Below are positions 49,572-59,929 of a stretch of 64,000 bases of DNA, one piece after another (position 1 is the first letter of the stretch; the number at the start of each line of letters is the position of its first letter). This DNA is from CAVQMB01 sp963713445 (GTDB lineage Bacteria > Pseudomonadota > Gammaproteobacteria > Competibacterales > Competibacteraceae). Both the position numbers and the translations under genes were made by a program. The DNA is taken from NCBI GenBank assembly GCA_963713445.1, contig CAVQMB010000014.1:1-64000 (forward strand), in the 5' to 3' direction. Under the pieces are notes generated by a model. The model was not told where the DNA came from, searched no databases, and was given only the letters and a program-made list of their open reading frames with translations.

Positions 49572-50519
49572 ATGAAAATCGTGGCCTACGAGCATATCAC
49601 AGGCGGCGGTTATGCCAGCGAGCCGCTGCCGCCCGGGCTGGCCGACGAGGGCGGGCGCATGCTGGCTGCCCTGTGTGCCGACCTGGCAGCCGCCGGCGCC
49701 GCAGTCCGGGTCCTGCGCGACGCCCGGTTGCCCGCACTGGCCAACGTCGCCGCGCTCACCGTGGCCGACCGCCGCGGCTGGCACGACGCCTGGCGGCAGG
49801 CGCTGGACTGGGCCGATGCGGTCTGGCCAATCGCCCCCGAGACCGGCGGCGAGCTGGAGCGACTGAGCCGGGAGATCCTCGCCGCCGGCAAACGACTGCT
49901 CGGCAGCCATCCCGACGCCGTGGCGCTATGCGCCAGCAAGGAGGCCACCGCCCGATGTCTGCAGGCGGCCGGCCTGCCCACTCTGCCGGTCTGGCCGGCG
50001 CACCTGGAACCGCAAGCGCCCGGCCCCTGGGTGGTCAAGCCGGACGCCGGCGCCGGCTGCGAGGACACCGAATTGCTCGATGACCGCAACGCCTGGCAGC
50101 ACTGGCTGAAGCGACAGCCGGCACCGCAGCGCTTCATCCTGCAACCCTACTTCGCCGGCACCGCCGCCAGCCTGTCGCTACTGTGCCACCACAACACGGT
50201 CGAATTGCTGGCCTGCAACCGGCAACACATCGCACTCGAGGACGGCCGCTTCCACCTTACCGGCTGCGCCCCCCAGGCACTGGCCGAGCGCGCCGCCGAC
50301 TGGGCACCGCTGGCGCACGCCATCACCGCGGCCGTTCCAGGCCTCTGGGGCTACGTCGGCGTCGACCTGCTGGACCAGGGCGGCGACACCCGCATCCTCG
50401 AGATCAATCCGCGACTGACCCTAAGCTACTGCGGACTCCGCCAGGCGCTGGGGCGCAACCCGATCCAATCGTTGCTGGCCGTCCCAGCAACGTCGCCCGG
50501 CCAGCCCCGCACGCATTGA
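49572..50519 (+). CDS. mfnD: Tyramine-L-glutamate ligase (methanofuran biosynthesis)
   Basis: A 315-residue ATP-grasp protein beginning MKIVAYEHITGGGYASEPLP, the characteristic MfnD opening. ATP site WVVKPDAGAGCEDTELL; catalytic/metal region VDLLDQGGDTRILEINPRLT. MfnD joins glutamate to tyramine for the methanofuran side chain. No Shine-Dalgarno is visible, and its start is almost back to back with the HisA-like gene. Confidence 0.88.
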   Translation: MKIVAYEHITGGGYASEPLPPGLADEGGRMLAALCADLAAAGAAVRVLRDARLPALANVAALTVADRRGWHDAWRQALDWADAVWPIAPETGGELERLSREILAAGKRLLGSHPDAVALCASKEATARCLQAAGLPTLPVWPAHLEPQAPGPWVVKPDAGAGCEDTELLDDRNAWQHWLKRQPAPQRFILQPYFAGTAASLSLLCHHNTVELLACNRQHIALEDGRFHLTGCAPQALAERAADWAPLAHAITAAVPGLWGYVGVDLLDQGGDTRILEINPRLTLSYCGLRQALGRNPIQSLLAVPATSPGQPRTH

Positions 50520-51480
50520 CCGCGTGCGCACAGCAGTGCTGCAGCCTACCCGCTTCGATCCGGCGCTGATGGCACGTCCAGCCACCAAGCCATCTTTTCG
50601 TAGGGTGCACGATTCCGCTCCACCACCGCGAGCAAGCCCAACCGCCAAGCCCTCTTTCGTAGGGTGCGCAGCTCCGCTGCGCACGCCGCCCGAATTCCGA
50701 ATATCCCACCGACGGCCAATCATCCCACCGTCCATTGACCGCGTGCGCACAGCAGTGCGCACCCTACCCGCTCCGATCCACCACCGCAGCAAACCCAACC
50801 ACCAAGCCCTCTTTCGTAGGGTGCGCAGCTTCGCTCCACCGCCGCAGCAAACCCAACCGCCAAGCCCTCTTTCGTAGGGTGCGCAGCTTCGCTGCGCACG
50901 CCGCCCGAATTCCGAATATCCCACCGACGGCCAATCATCCCACCGTGGATTGTCCCGCGTGCGCACAGCAGCGCTGCACGCTACCCGCTCCGATCCAGCG
51001 CCAAAGGCACGCCCAACCGCCATCCCATCTTTCGTAGGGTGACGCAGCTCCTTGCGCACGCCGCCCGAATTCCGAATACCCCGCCGACGGCCAGATAACC
51101 CCGCCGTGGATTGTCCCGCGTGCGCACAGCAGTGCGCACCCTACCCGCTCCGATCCAGCGCCGACGCCAAGCCCAACCGCCATCCCATCTTTCGTAGGGT
51201 GCGCAGCTCCGCTGCGCACGCCGCCCGGAGCCCGAATACCCCACCGACGGCCGATCACCCCACCGTGGATTGTCCCGCGTGCGCACAGCAGTGCGCACCC
51301 TACCCGCTCCGCTCCAGCACCGCAGGCGAACCGAACCACCAAGCCGCCTTTCGTAGGGTGTGCAGCTCCGCTGCGCACGCCGCCCGAATTCCGAATACCC
51401 CGCCGACGGCCAATGATTCCACCGTCGCCGCCCGGCGCTTGAATACCGCACCGACGCATGGTCACCGCACCGTGCCTTGA
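50520..51480. repeat. REP/BIME repeat block 2
   Basis: No gene. A chain of palindromic elements reads GTAGGGTGCGCA-n-TGCGCACGC. They alternate in orientation: GTAGGGTG copies start near 50599, 50664, 50817, 50875, 51034, 51195 and 51353, and inverted GTGCGCACCCTAC copies lie between them. Full units recur every 153-161 bp; shorter spacings (about 60 bp) look like truncated units. The layout is that of bacterial interspersed mosaic elements. Open frames through this block are repeat-derived. Confidence 0.9.
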
Positions 51481-51509
51481 CCTGCCCCTCCGATCCGGCG
51501 CTGATGGCA

Positions 51510-53291
51510 TCAGTACTGCACCCGCAGGATGTGATCGACGGGACCGTCGGCGCCAATCAACAACCGCAGCTGGCCGGACTGGTGCACGGGCTGGTGGTCG
51601 GCATTTATATAGCTGACCTGGAAATGGATTCGGGCCCGACAGGCATGGTGCTCCGCTTGCGTCACAATCAGGGTGAACCGGAGATCCCGGGCCGCGGTGG
51701 CGTGAAACCACTGCCGGTAAGCGCGGCGGATCCGCGCCCGGCCGTACCACTGATTCTCGCTGGCGGTGGCGCTGTAAAGCGCAATGAAGCGATCCAACCG
51801 ACCGCTGTCGTAATAGTGCCGGTAGTGCGTGAGCAACGGGGTGATCTTGCCGCAATCGAGCGCCTGCGGTCGGGCCGGGCCCGGTGCGGCAGACGGTGCC
51901 TTGGTGGGATGGACGGAGGCGGGAGCAGACGGCGCCGCAGAACGCGGCTCCGGAGGGGATTTCGTTGCTGAAGTCGAGTGCCCCGGCGTGGTGGCAGCGG
52001 CTGCCACCGGTGCGGTCCCGGCGAGCATCCGATGCCTCACCGGCCAGACCGCACGCACCGTCGCATGCAGCAGCTCCGGCGTGGTACGTGTGGCGACCGG
52101 CCGTTCAGTCAACTTCGGAGCAAGCGACAAAGACTGCGACGGGCCCCGCTGGGGCGGTGCCGGGCTCGGACTGGACGTAACCGGTTGTGAGGCGGCCACC
52201 CGCCCCGGTTGCGAAGGACTGGACGAAGCCCCTGGCGCCGTGGGCGATGGTTCAGTCCTGGCGTCGGCCGCAGCGACTGGTGCTGGCGGCCGGGACACCG
52301 CAGAGTCGGTCGCCAGCGCCGCCCCATCATCGACCGAGCCCGGACTGACCGGACCTGGCGCCAATACCGGACCGGCCGCGGCACGAGGTGATACGTTGCC
52401 AAAACCAGCCCGGTCCAGTGCGGCCAGTTCCGCCCCGGTATCATGCCCGGGCTGGGCAGGTCGCCCCGATGCCGCTGGGTTCGACAGCCTGGTCACCGCG
52501 GGCGACTTCTTAGCCGCGGCCACCTCCGGATGAGGGCCAGACGCCGGCGCCGGCGGGTGCTTCGGGCCAACCGCCGACGCCATCGGCGGCAGCAACGCCG
52601 GCCGGGCGACCTGACCGCCGGCAGCGGCACCAATGGCCCCGGGCCCAGCACCACCACTATTGATGTAGAACAGATACAGCAACAGAGCCAGGCAGGCGGC
52701 GATCAACAACCCGAAGAACCGCAACTGGAACCCATGCGACGCCCCCAGCCAGGTGCGCAGCCGCCAGGCCAGAGGAGGCGCGTACGATCCGTCGTCCCAG
52801 TAGTGATACGTCGCGCGCGGTCGTTTACGGGGCTTCTTCTTCGGAGCCGGGCCGGTTGATTTAGCGGCCGGTTGCGCCGCTGCTGCCGCGGCCGGTCGTC
52901 GGCGCAGACGACCATAAGCGATGTTGATGAGCTCAGTGCGCTGGGTCAGCCAGACGCTGCGTTCGGGATGCCGATCCGGGTGGAACGCCTGGATCAGGCG
53001 TCGGTAGCGCTGCCGTACAACCGGCGCTGACGCATTCGCCGGCAGCCCCAGGATACGGTGTGGCGGCAGATCCTCGATGAACAACAGCCGGTCGAGCAGT
53101 TCTTGAACACGGGCGACCGCATGGTCGCGATCGAGTCCACGGCGGGCAAACGCCTCGTCGAGCAGCCGGGTGGCATCGTGGCGGGCATTGCCCAGCCAGA
53201 TCAGAATCTCGTCGAGGCGGCATTCAAGCAGTGGCGTCAGACGCCCCGCCGACACCTCCGTTGCAATATCCTGGGGCCATCGTGGCGTCAT
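51510..53291 (-). CDS. J-domain membrane protein with NTF2-like C-terminus
   Basis: 593 residues in an unusual order. Residues about 75-132 form a J domain (HRILGLPANASAPVVRQRYRRL, AFHPDRHPE with the HPD motif), so a DnaK contact is likely. A single membrane helix follows near 192-212 (FFGLLIAACLALLLYLFYI), then about 250 residues rich in Pro, Ala and Ser. Residues about 475-593 form an NTF2/SnoaL-like domain (HYYDSGRLDRFIALYSATAS, RARIRRAYRQWF). The predicted topology is cytoplasmic J domain and periplasmic NTF2 domain. It overlaps the upstream TPR gene by 4 bp, linking it to the exopolysaccharide genes. Function unknown. Confidence 0.75.
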   Translation of the reverse strand: MTPRWPQDIATEVSAGRLTPLLECRLDEILIWLGNARHDATRLLDEAFARRGLDRDHAVARVQELLDRLLFIEDLPPHRILGLPANASAPVVRQRYRRLIQAFHPDRHPERSVWLTQRTELINIAYGRLRRRPAAAAAAQPAAKSTGPAPKKKPRKRPRATYHYWDDGSYAPPLAWRLRTWLGASHGFQLRFFGLLIAACLALLLYLFYINSGGAGPGAIGAAAGGQVARPALLPPMASAVGPKHPPAPASGPHPEVAAAKKSPAVTRLSNPAASGRPAQPGHDTGAELAALDRAGFGNVSPRAAAGPVLAPGPVSPGSVDDGAALATDSAVSRPPAPVAAADARTEPSPTAPGASSSPSQPGRVAASQPVTSSPSPAPPQRGPSQSLSLAPKLTERPVATRTTPELLHATVRAVWPVRHRMLAGTAPVAAAATTPGHSTSATKSPPEPRSAAPSAPASVHPTKAPSAAPGPARPQALDCGKITPLLTHYRHYYDSGRLDRFIALYSATASENQWYGRARIRRAYRQWFHATAARDLRFTLIVTQAEHHACRARIHFQVSYINADHQPVHQSGQLRLLIGADGPVDHILRVQY

Positions 53292-54550
53292 CCTTGTAGG
53301 GTCTGGGCAAGCGGCTTCAGCGAAATGTCATCGAACCACACTTTACCGCCGATCAGGCGATCGAGCGAGCCCGTCGCCCGACGCCGGACGTCGATCTCCA
53401 GCAGGTGGACGCCATCGGGCACGGCGATAGTCACGCCGAACGGCTGCCATGACCAGGTTCCGAACTGTGGCTCAATATGGGCATCAGCGTGCTGCTTGCT
53501 GGCCAAAGTGTGAATATCCACATAAACGCCCGAGCGTGTGGTGACCTCATAGCCGGACCAAAAGCCTGCCAGCCGGTAGCGCTGCCCCGGCTGCACGACC
53601 ACCGTCTGACGCAGGTGGTAAAAATTCACATTCCTGGTGCCCGCGAAGGCGATCATCAGGCTATATTTGCCGCGGTAAACACGGTCCTGATTACGGCTGA
53701 TGGCGAATCCTTTCCCCTTATAAGACCGCCAGCCGAAGCCGCCATCGAACAACGGCTGTTCGAAACTGCCGTTGTACACCCCGGGCGATGCGCCCACCGC
53801 CTGCTGCCAGACAACGCTTGCAGTCTTATAGTCACCCGCCGCCAGCAGCAGCGTTAGATAAGGCTGCAACAACAGCTTATCACTATGGGCGTCGGGGCTC
53901 ACGGCAGCCCACAGCGCCGCCGCCAATGCCGGGTCCGTGAGCGCCCGTGCAACGCCTAGCACCTGGCGCTGATACAACAGCGGTTTCGTCTGGCTGTGGG
54001 TCCACGCCTGGCGGGCTGCGTTAACCAATGCTTCCGGGTCGGGCCGCAATCGCCGCAACAAAGCCAGTACCCGGTCACCATTACCCGGATCGGCCGCCCA
54101 GTCAGCGACCAGGGCGGCAACCGCGCGATCGGTCTGGCCCAGTTCGACCTGCAGCATCGCCGCCCGCCACAACAACCGCGGCCGGTGTGGCCACAAGGCC
54201 CGGCCCAAATCGACCTGCGCTGCCGCCTGCCGCGGCTTTCCCTGATCCATCAGCAGCTCGGCCCGATCGAGCCAGGTCGGCGCATACAGCGGCTGGCTCC
54301 GCAGGCTGGCACTCAGGAAGCGCCGCGCCTCCTTGGCATCACCCAGCACCCGCAACCGCTGGCCCCAGGCCCGCCCCGGCACCCCCCGCAACCAGGGCAG
54401 CGTCAGCGCCGGCGGCGTGGCATCGACCTTCCTGGCGGCAGCCTCCCGGGTCCAGCGGGCGTTGTGCCAGCCCAACAGCGCCGCGCCCGACCATAGCACC
54501 GCCAGCGTCATCAGCGCCGCTGCGGCCAGCGCCCGGCGCGCCATCGACAC
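53288..54550 (-). CDS. TPR protein with carbohydrate-binding-like C-terminal domain
   Basis: 420 residues. An N-terminal membrane anchor (LAAAALMTLAVLWSGAALLGW) precedes TPR-like helices (about residues 75-240) and a beta-sandwich resembling family 4/9 carbohydrate-binding modules, opening VYNGSFEQPLFDGGFGWRSY and ending VWFDDISLKPL. Likely periplasmic. It lies 14 bp after the Wzc-like gene and before the J-domain gene, so a role in polysaccharide assembly or export is inferred. Confidence 0.7.
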   Translation of the reverse strand: MSMARRALAAAALMTLAVLWSGAALLGWHNARWTREAAARKVDATPPALTLPWLRGVPGRAWGQRLRVLGDAKEARRFLSASLRSQPLYAPTWLDRAELLMDQGKPRQAAAQVDLGRALWPHRPRLLWRAAMLQVELGQTDRAVAALVADWAADPGNGDRVLALLRRLRPDPEALVNAARQAWTHSQTKPLLYQRQVLGVARALTDPALAAALWAAVSPDAHSDKLLLQPYLTLLLAAGDYKTASVVWQQAVGASPGVYNGSFEQPLFDGGFGWRSYKGKGFAISRNQDRVYRGKYSLMIAFAGTRNVNFYHLRQTVVVQPGQRYRLAGFWSGYEVTTRSGVYVDIHTLASKQHADAHIEPQFGTWSWQPFGVTIAVPDGVHLLEIDVRRRATGSLDRLIGGKVWFDDISLKPLAQTLQG

Positions 54551-54564
54551 GCTTGAGCGCCCCG

Positions 54565-56837
54565 TCAGGCGGCCGCGCGGCGCAGGCGCTTCTGCTCGCC
54601 GCCGTAGTTATAGTAGTACCGGCTGTAGTAGCCGTATTCACTGCTGTTGGGCTCGATCATGTTCAGCAGCGCACCGATGATCGGCGCCCGCACCGACCGC
54701 AACCGCTTGACCGCCTCGCGCAGCGCGCCCTTGCCGACCTGCCCCGCAGCAGTCACCATCAGAACACCTTTGACCTTGGCGCTCACCACCACCCCATCGG
54801 CCAGGCCCAGCACCGGCACACTGTCGACGATCACGTAGTCAAACTGGCTGTCGAGCTTTTCGAATAACTTGTCCATCGCGGTCGAACTCAGCAACTCGGC
54901 GGGGTTGGGCGGCGCCGTACCGGCGGCCAGCAGGCTCAGGTTCTCGATCCCGGTATCGTAGAACTCATCCAGCGCCCCCTTGACCAGATACTCGGTCAGC
55001 CCCGGCCCGCGCGGCACGCCGAAGACTTTGTGCAACCGCGGCGCGCGCAGATCAGCGTCGACCAGCAACACCGAGGCCCCGGTCTGGGCCAGCACGATAG
55101 CGAGGTTCGCTGCCGTGGTGCTCTTCCCCTCATTCTGGGAAGCGCTGGTCACCTGAATGACCGACGGCGCACCACCGGGGCTGGAGAACATCAGGCTGGT
55201 GCGGATGGAGCGGAACGCCTCCGACATGTCCTTGTCGCGCATCTGATGCGATACCAGATCGATCGAGACATCATCCGGCAAGCCGTTTGGGGTCGACTTT
55301 GGGTACCAGTCCCAGACTGGGCAGATGCACCAGCCGTTCAAGCTCATCCGGCGTGCGCACGGTGTTGTCCAGGAACGCCAGCAGGAACGCCAGGCCGACA
55401 CCACCCATCAGCCCCAGCACCAGCGCCAGCAACGCATTGCGCGCCAGGCTCGGCTTGAAGGGCACGCCCGGCACCTGGGCGGTATCGATGATGGACGTGT
55501 TGTCGGCCTGAAGCCCGGTGGCGACACCCAGCTCCCGCACCCGTTGCAGCAGACTCTTGTATAGATTCTGGTTGGTCTGCCACTCGCGCTTGAGAATATT
55601 GTACTGAATGCCGCGGTTCTGCAGTCCCAGCAACTGTGCCTTCTGTTGATCGACGGCCTGCTGCAGCAGCTCTTCCTGATCCTTGAGCTGCTCGATAGTT
55701 GACCTTGAGGCTCTTGATCCGGTTGTCGATTTCCTGCTTCAGGTTTTCGCGGGCATCGACGAGCTGGCGGTGCAGTTCCTGCACCTTGGGGTACTTCGGC
55801 TTGTAGATGCTGCTGAGCTTGGCGTATTGGCTGCGCAACTGCGCATAGTTCTGCTTCAGGTTGGTAATCAGGGGATCGTTCAGAATCGACGGCAGACTGT
55901 CGATATCGGCCTGGCTGGCCTGCTGGTACAGCGACTGCGCCGCAATGCGCTGACCGCGAATTTTCCCAAGCTGATCGTTCAGGGTCTGCAAACGGGTGGA
56001 CAAAATGTTGTTTTTGTCTTCCAGATCGACCACGCCGTTCTTACGGGCGTAATCGTTCATTGCTTTTTCCGAACTTTCCACTTTAGCCTGGGCCTGCTGG
56101 ATCTCCTTCTGCAGATAGGCCTTGGCGCCCGCACTGGCCTCGAAGCGCTTCTCGCGCGTCAGCTTGATGTAGGCATGGGCCACCGCATTGGTCACTTCGG
56201 CAGCAAGCTTGGGGTTGAAACTCTCGAAACTGACATTGAACAGATTGGACTGACGCACCGGGTCGACCATCAGATTCGCTTGCAGGTGTGCGATCAGTTG
56301 TTCGCGCTGGGCAGTCTTCTGATCACCCGGCTGCGGCGGATCAGCCCTATTGTTGGAGGATCCACCACCAAACATTTTGTGGAGACTGCCGATCAAGGGA
56401 TCGACAACGACTCTGACGATCTGCTGGATACCGATCAAAATGCCGCGCTGATGAATCGCACCGTTGAATGCCGGCTTGTCTGCCAGATCGAGTTTGTCGA
56501 CCACGGCGCCGGCCACCGCCCGGCTCTGCATGATCTTGGCCTGGGTGCGCCGATAGGTCTGCGGATCGTAGTCGGTCTGCTCGACATTCTGGAACCGCAC
56601 CAGGTTCTGGTTTTGCGGCGTCATTTCCAATGCCGCTGTGGCTCGGTAGACGGGCCGCTCTATAAGCGTCGCCGCCACCACTGTCGCCAACACGATGGCC
56701 GCAAAAAGCGCAATCGTACGCCGGTATTTGGTGACGATGCGCCAGATCTCGCGCAGATCCAGACCATCGTCATCAATTTCCTGATAGGGGTAAGGTTCAT
56801 ACGGTACTACGGCATGCTGGCCGTAGACTTGCGGCAA
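54565..56837 (-). pseudogene. Wzc/EpsD-type polysaccharide co-polymerase tyrosine kinase, two frameshifts
   Basis: The reconstructed protein is about 755 residues. The N-terminal Wzz domain has RTIALFAAIVLATVVAATLI as its first membrane helix and a long periplasmic coiled coil (KAYLQKEIQQAQAKVESSEK). The second membrane helix is NALLALVLGLMGGVGLAFLL. The C-terminal BY-kinase has Walker A' TSASQNEGKSTTAANLA, Walker A/B VLLVDADLRAP and FDYVIVDSVPVLGLADG, and a tyrosine-rich tail (YGYYSRYYYNYGG). Frames change near 55690 and 55285. The start is uncertain: TTG at 56837, or an upstream codon. It sets chain length of exported polysaccharide; CpsB at 59078 would reverse its phosphorylation. Confidence 0.88.
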
Positions 56838-56899
56838 GTGATTGCCGAAACGTGCCGGATTCGTCAGGCGGTTGCTCCATAAGACCCCTCAGTTAGATG

Positions 56900-57984
56900 T
56901 CAGGGAACCGGGCGGAACAACCACCCAATTGCCAATACGCTCCTGACTTCACGCCATGTCGTCCAGGCCGCCTTCTTGGCCTCATTGGTATTCACCACCA
57001 CCGTATCGCCATCCTTCAGCGGCACATCCGGCTTGTTGTTATCACGGATGGCGGCAAAATCGACTTTTACCACCTTATCCTTATCGCCCTGGGCGTCGTG
57101 ACGGATGACCCTCACGTTGTCACCCACCGCGTCCCAGTTCAGGCCGCCGGCCATTGAAATGGCCTTCAGTACATTCATGTTGCCCCGGATCGGGTAGGCA
57201 CCCGGGTTCTTGACCGCCCCCTCAACAAAGAAAACGCCCGCCTCCGGTACAAACACGCTGTCACCGCCATGCAATACCAACGCCTGGGCATTGGGATCCT
57301 TCACCAGCTTACGCAATCCACCACCAACAATGCGTGCTTCAGGTGCCCCGTCTTCGGATCAGTTTGTTCAGTCTGGACACTGACGGTATAGCTGGCATTG
57401 TCAGTGAGCCCCCCCGCCACAGACAGCATGTCCAGCAAGGTTCGCGGCCGGTTGATATTGAAAATGCCGGGTTTGTTGACCGCCCCGGTTACCGTCACTT
57501 CCTGCGAGCGGTAGTCATTGATAAACAGGGAGACTTGGGGATTGTAAACATACTGACCCAGGCGCCTGGCGATCACCTTTTCAGCCTGATTGGTGGTGAG
57601 CCCGGCGATCTTGACGTCACCCAGCAGGGGCAATGTGACCGTGCCATCACCACTGATGCGGGCCTGCACATTCTGCAGCTCATCGACCTGATCGGCGTTG
57701 ATGGTCAGCACGTCCCCGGGACCCAGCCGATATTGATAGTCCGATTGCTGGGCCGGATGCTTGCCCGCTGCTGTCATCAGCTTCTGGTTGAAGTCATCAA
57801 GTTCCTGCTTTGCGGGATTCGGCGCACTGACCTTTGTCGCGGACGCCTTGTTATTGGCTTGCCCGCCGTTCGATTGCGCCGCCACCGATGTCGCTTGGTC
57901 CGAAGAGTCTGCTGGCGTCGTCGTAGCACAGCCAGCGAGCATGAGCGCCGCCGCAATGACAGCGAGAACCGCATTCATGTTCAT
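56900..57984 (-). pseudogene. Wza-type polysaccharide export lipoprotein, one frameshift
   Basis: A lipoprotein signal (NAVLAVIAAALMLAGCATT, lipobox LAGC) is followed by the poly-export domain YRLGPGDVLTINADQ and VTLPLLGDVKIAGLT, then SLBB domains (VTVTGAVNKPGIFNI, DMLSVAGGLTDNASY). The frame breaks near 57305 and resumes as LRKLVKDPNAQALVL with a second SLBB (FFVEGAVKNPGAYPIRGN). Total about 360 residues, a normal Wza length. It forms the outer-membrane exit pore. It precedes the Wzc-like gene. Confidence 0.9.
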
Positions 57985-58075
57985 GAAGGATTTACTCAGC
58001 GAGACTCAAGGGCCGATTGGTCAACTCAATCGAACAATCGGCCTATTGCAGGGCATACTTGTGTACGGTTGTAAG

Positions 58076-58969
58076 TTAGGTCCGCGGCGTTACCGGACTG
58101 GCGGGATTACTATTATTATTCTGCGAAGCGGCTTGTACGGCAGCACCAACGGCTGCCGCAGTCGCTATACCGCCGACTACCGCGCCGGCAACCCCTACCG
58201 TTCCAACCACACTACCCACGATGCCGCTTACAGCGCCGATCAGGCCACCGGCGGCCCCGCCCGCCGCCGCACCCGCGGCGGCCCCGGCACCGGCGGCAGC
58301 ACCAGCGCCTGCCCCGGCTCCTGCTGCGCCTGCGCCCGCACCTGCCGCACCGGATCCGCTGCCTGCCGCAGCACCCGCTGCACCCAACTGCGCGTACAAC
58401 GGCATCGACGACTGCGCGGCCGGCCCTGAGTACACCAATTGTGCTTGTTTCACGATACGGTTAGAGCCGGAATTCAAGTCGGTAAGACGCACCGGCGCAC
58501 TGTTGGAATCACTGGCCACAACGACCTGGCCGCGGCCCCTGGTCCCTATCAGGCCCCGGATCGGCCGCCCTTTGCGCGCATTAGCGGTGAGGGAGTGATC
58601 GGCTGCCAGCACCTGGAATCCCGAGCCGCCGGCAATATCGTAAGTGACCCGGCCACTGGCGACATCGAGTTGATAACTGCCGTCAGCCAACGAAATCGTC
58701 ACCTTGCTGGCGGGTGCGATGCCAACCTTGCCAACGCCCGGAATCGTCAGGTAGCTCCAGCCGTGAGCACCATTTTTTATGGTGTCGCCGGAGAAAATGA
58801 CATAGCGTTGGGACTTCGCAACATTCACATCGAGGCCAGAGCTAACCACCGTTGCCTGGTCAGTTACAGCAAGCCGGCCGACGACCGCGACATCCTGGGC
58901 TCGAGCGGTCAGGCTGCACGCAAACAAGGCGGCAGATAACAATATGCTTAACCGAGGCGCGTAAGCCAT
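58076..58969 (-). CDS. FecR-like secreted protein with Gly/Ala-rich C-terminus
   Basis: 297 residues with a signal peptide (LSILLSAALFACSLTARAQ). Residues about 25-185 resemble a FecR-type beta domain (VIFSGDTIKNGAHGWSYLTI, GSYQLDVASGRVTYDIAGG, IRGLIGTRGRGQVVVAS). The remaining third is a stretch dominated by Gly and Ala (about 200-280), with glycine-zipper-like segments that could insert in a membrane. First gene of the minus-strand export operon, next to Wza. The role is unknown; surface or sensor functions are both possible. Confidence 0.65.
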   Translation of the reverse strand: MAYAPRLSILLSAALFACSLTARAQDVAVVGRLAVTDQATVVSSGLDVNVAKSQRYVIFSGDTIKNGAHGWSYLTIPGVGKVGIAPASKVTISLADGSYQLDVASGRVTYDIAGGSGFQVLAADHSLTANARKGRPIRGLIGTRGRGQVVVASDSNSAPVRLTDLNSGSNRIVKQAQLVYSGPAAQSSMPLYAQLGAAGAAAGSGSGAAGAGAGAAGAGAGAGAAAGAGAAAGAAAGGAAGGLIGAVSGIVGSVVGTVGVAGAVVGGIATAAAVGAAVQAASQNNNSNPASPVTPRT

Positions 58970-59077
58970 AACTGAAACTCCTTCGGTATGACAGCAAGCG
59001 TTGTTGCTGTCAAAGTACTAGTATGAGTAAGAGATCACAACGTTTTTATTCTATTTGTATCAAAAGGTAACACTGCC

Positions 59078-59887
59078 TTGTCAGAGCTATGCGATTGCCA
59101 CTGTCATCTGCTGCCGGCTATCGATGACGGCGCCAAATCGGACGAAATGGCATTGGAAATGGCACAAAGCGCCATGGATGCTGGGATCAAGCGCATCATC
59201 TGCACGCCGCACCACTTGAACAGTGTGTTCGAGAATCCACGCAAGGCCATTCTCCGGCATGTGGCTGGATTGCGCACCCGGTTGGCCGAGGCCGACATTT
59301 CTGTGACGTTGTATTCGGGGTCAGAGTTGCATCTCGTACCGGAACTCCCAGCGAAGATCGAGGAGGGCGAAGCACTCACCTATAACGATCGAGGAAAGGC
59401 CGCGCTAGTGGAGCTACCCAAATCAACGCTGGCGATGGGCACAGAGACGCTATTGGAGCAGTTGCTGTACAGGAAGATCACCCCGATCATCGCTCACCCG
59501 GAACGCAACGCGGTGCTGGCCGCTCATCCGGAACGCGTCGGCGAATGGGTAAGCTGGGGCTGCAAGCTGCAACTCACGGCGCAAAGCTGCAGTGGCGACT
59601 TTGGCGAGCCCATCCAGCAGGTCTGCCAGTACTGGTGCGAACGCGGCTGGGTGCATCTCATCGCCTCCGACGCCCACCGCCCGCACGGTCGTAGCCCGCG
59701 TAAACTGGCGATCGGACGTGACACAGTGGCCGAATGGTTGGGCGACGAGGCCGCGGAACTGCTCACCGGCGGCAACCCGCAACACCTTATAGACGGCGAA
59801 GCGCTGGAAAATCTCCAGCCGTTAATCACCGACCAAGCAATCCACCCCAGCCACCGCAGACCCTGGTGGCGACGCTTCCTCGGCTAA
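59078..59887 (+). CDS. CpsB/YwqE-type PHP-family tyrosine phosphatase
   Basis: 269 residues from a TTG start. Metal-binding motifs CDCHCHLLPAIDDGAKS, IICTPHHLN, IIAHPERN and LIASDAHRP are those of manganese-dependent PHP phosphatases. It is expected to dephosphorylate the tyrosine-rich tail of the Wzc-like kinase encoded on the opposite strand and so tune polysaccharide output. Divergent from the FecR-like gene. No ATG fits the conserved N-terminus. Confidence 0.88.
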   Translation: MSELCDCHCHLLPAIDDGAKSDEMALEMAQSAMDAGIKRIICTPHHLNSVFENPRKAILRHVAGLRTRLAEADISVTLYSGSELHLVPELPAKIEEGEALTYNDRGKAALVELPKSTLAMGTETLLEQLLYRKITPIIAHPERNAVLAAHPERVGEWVSWGCKLQLTAQSCSGDFGEPIQQVCQYWCERGWVHLIASDAHRPHGRSPRKLAIGRDTVAEWLGDEAAELLTGGNPQHLIDGEALENLQPLITDQAIHPSHRRPWWRRFLG

Positions 59888-59929
59888 AGCAAGCCTCGTC
59901 GTCCGCGTGCGCAAGGGGAGCCCGAACAC

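Noticed and set aside
50520..51480. Open frames of 100-300 codons across the repeat block
   Set aside because: They consist of repeated palindromic DNA, occur in all frames and have no ribosome sites or family motifs.
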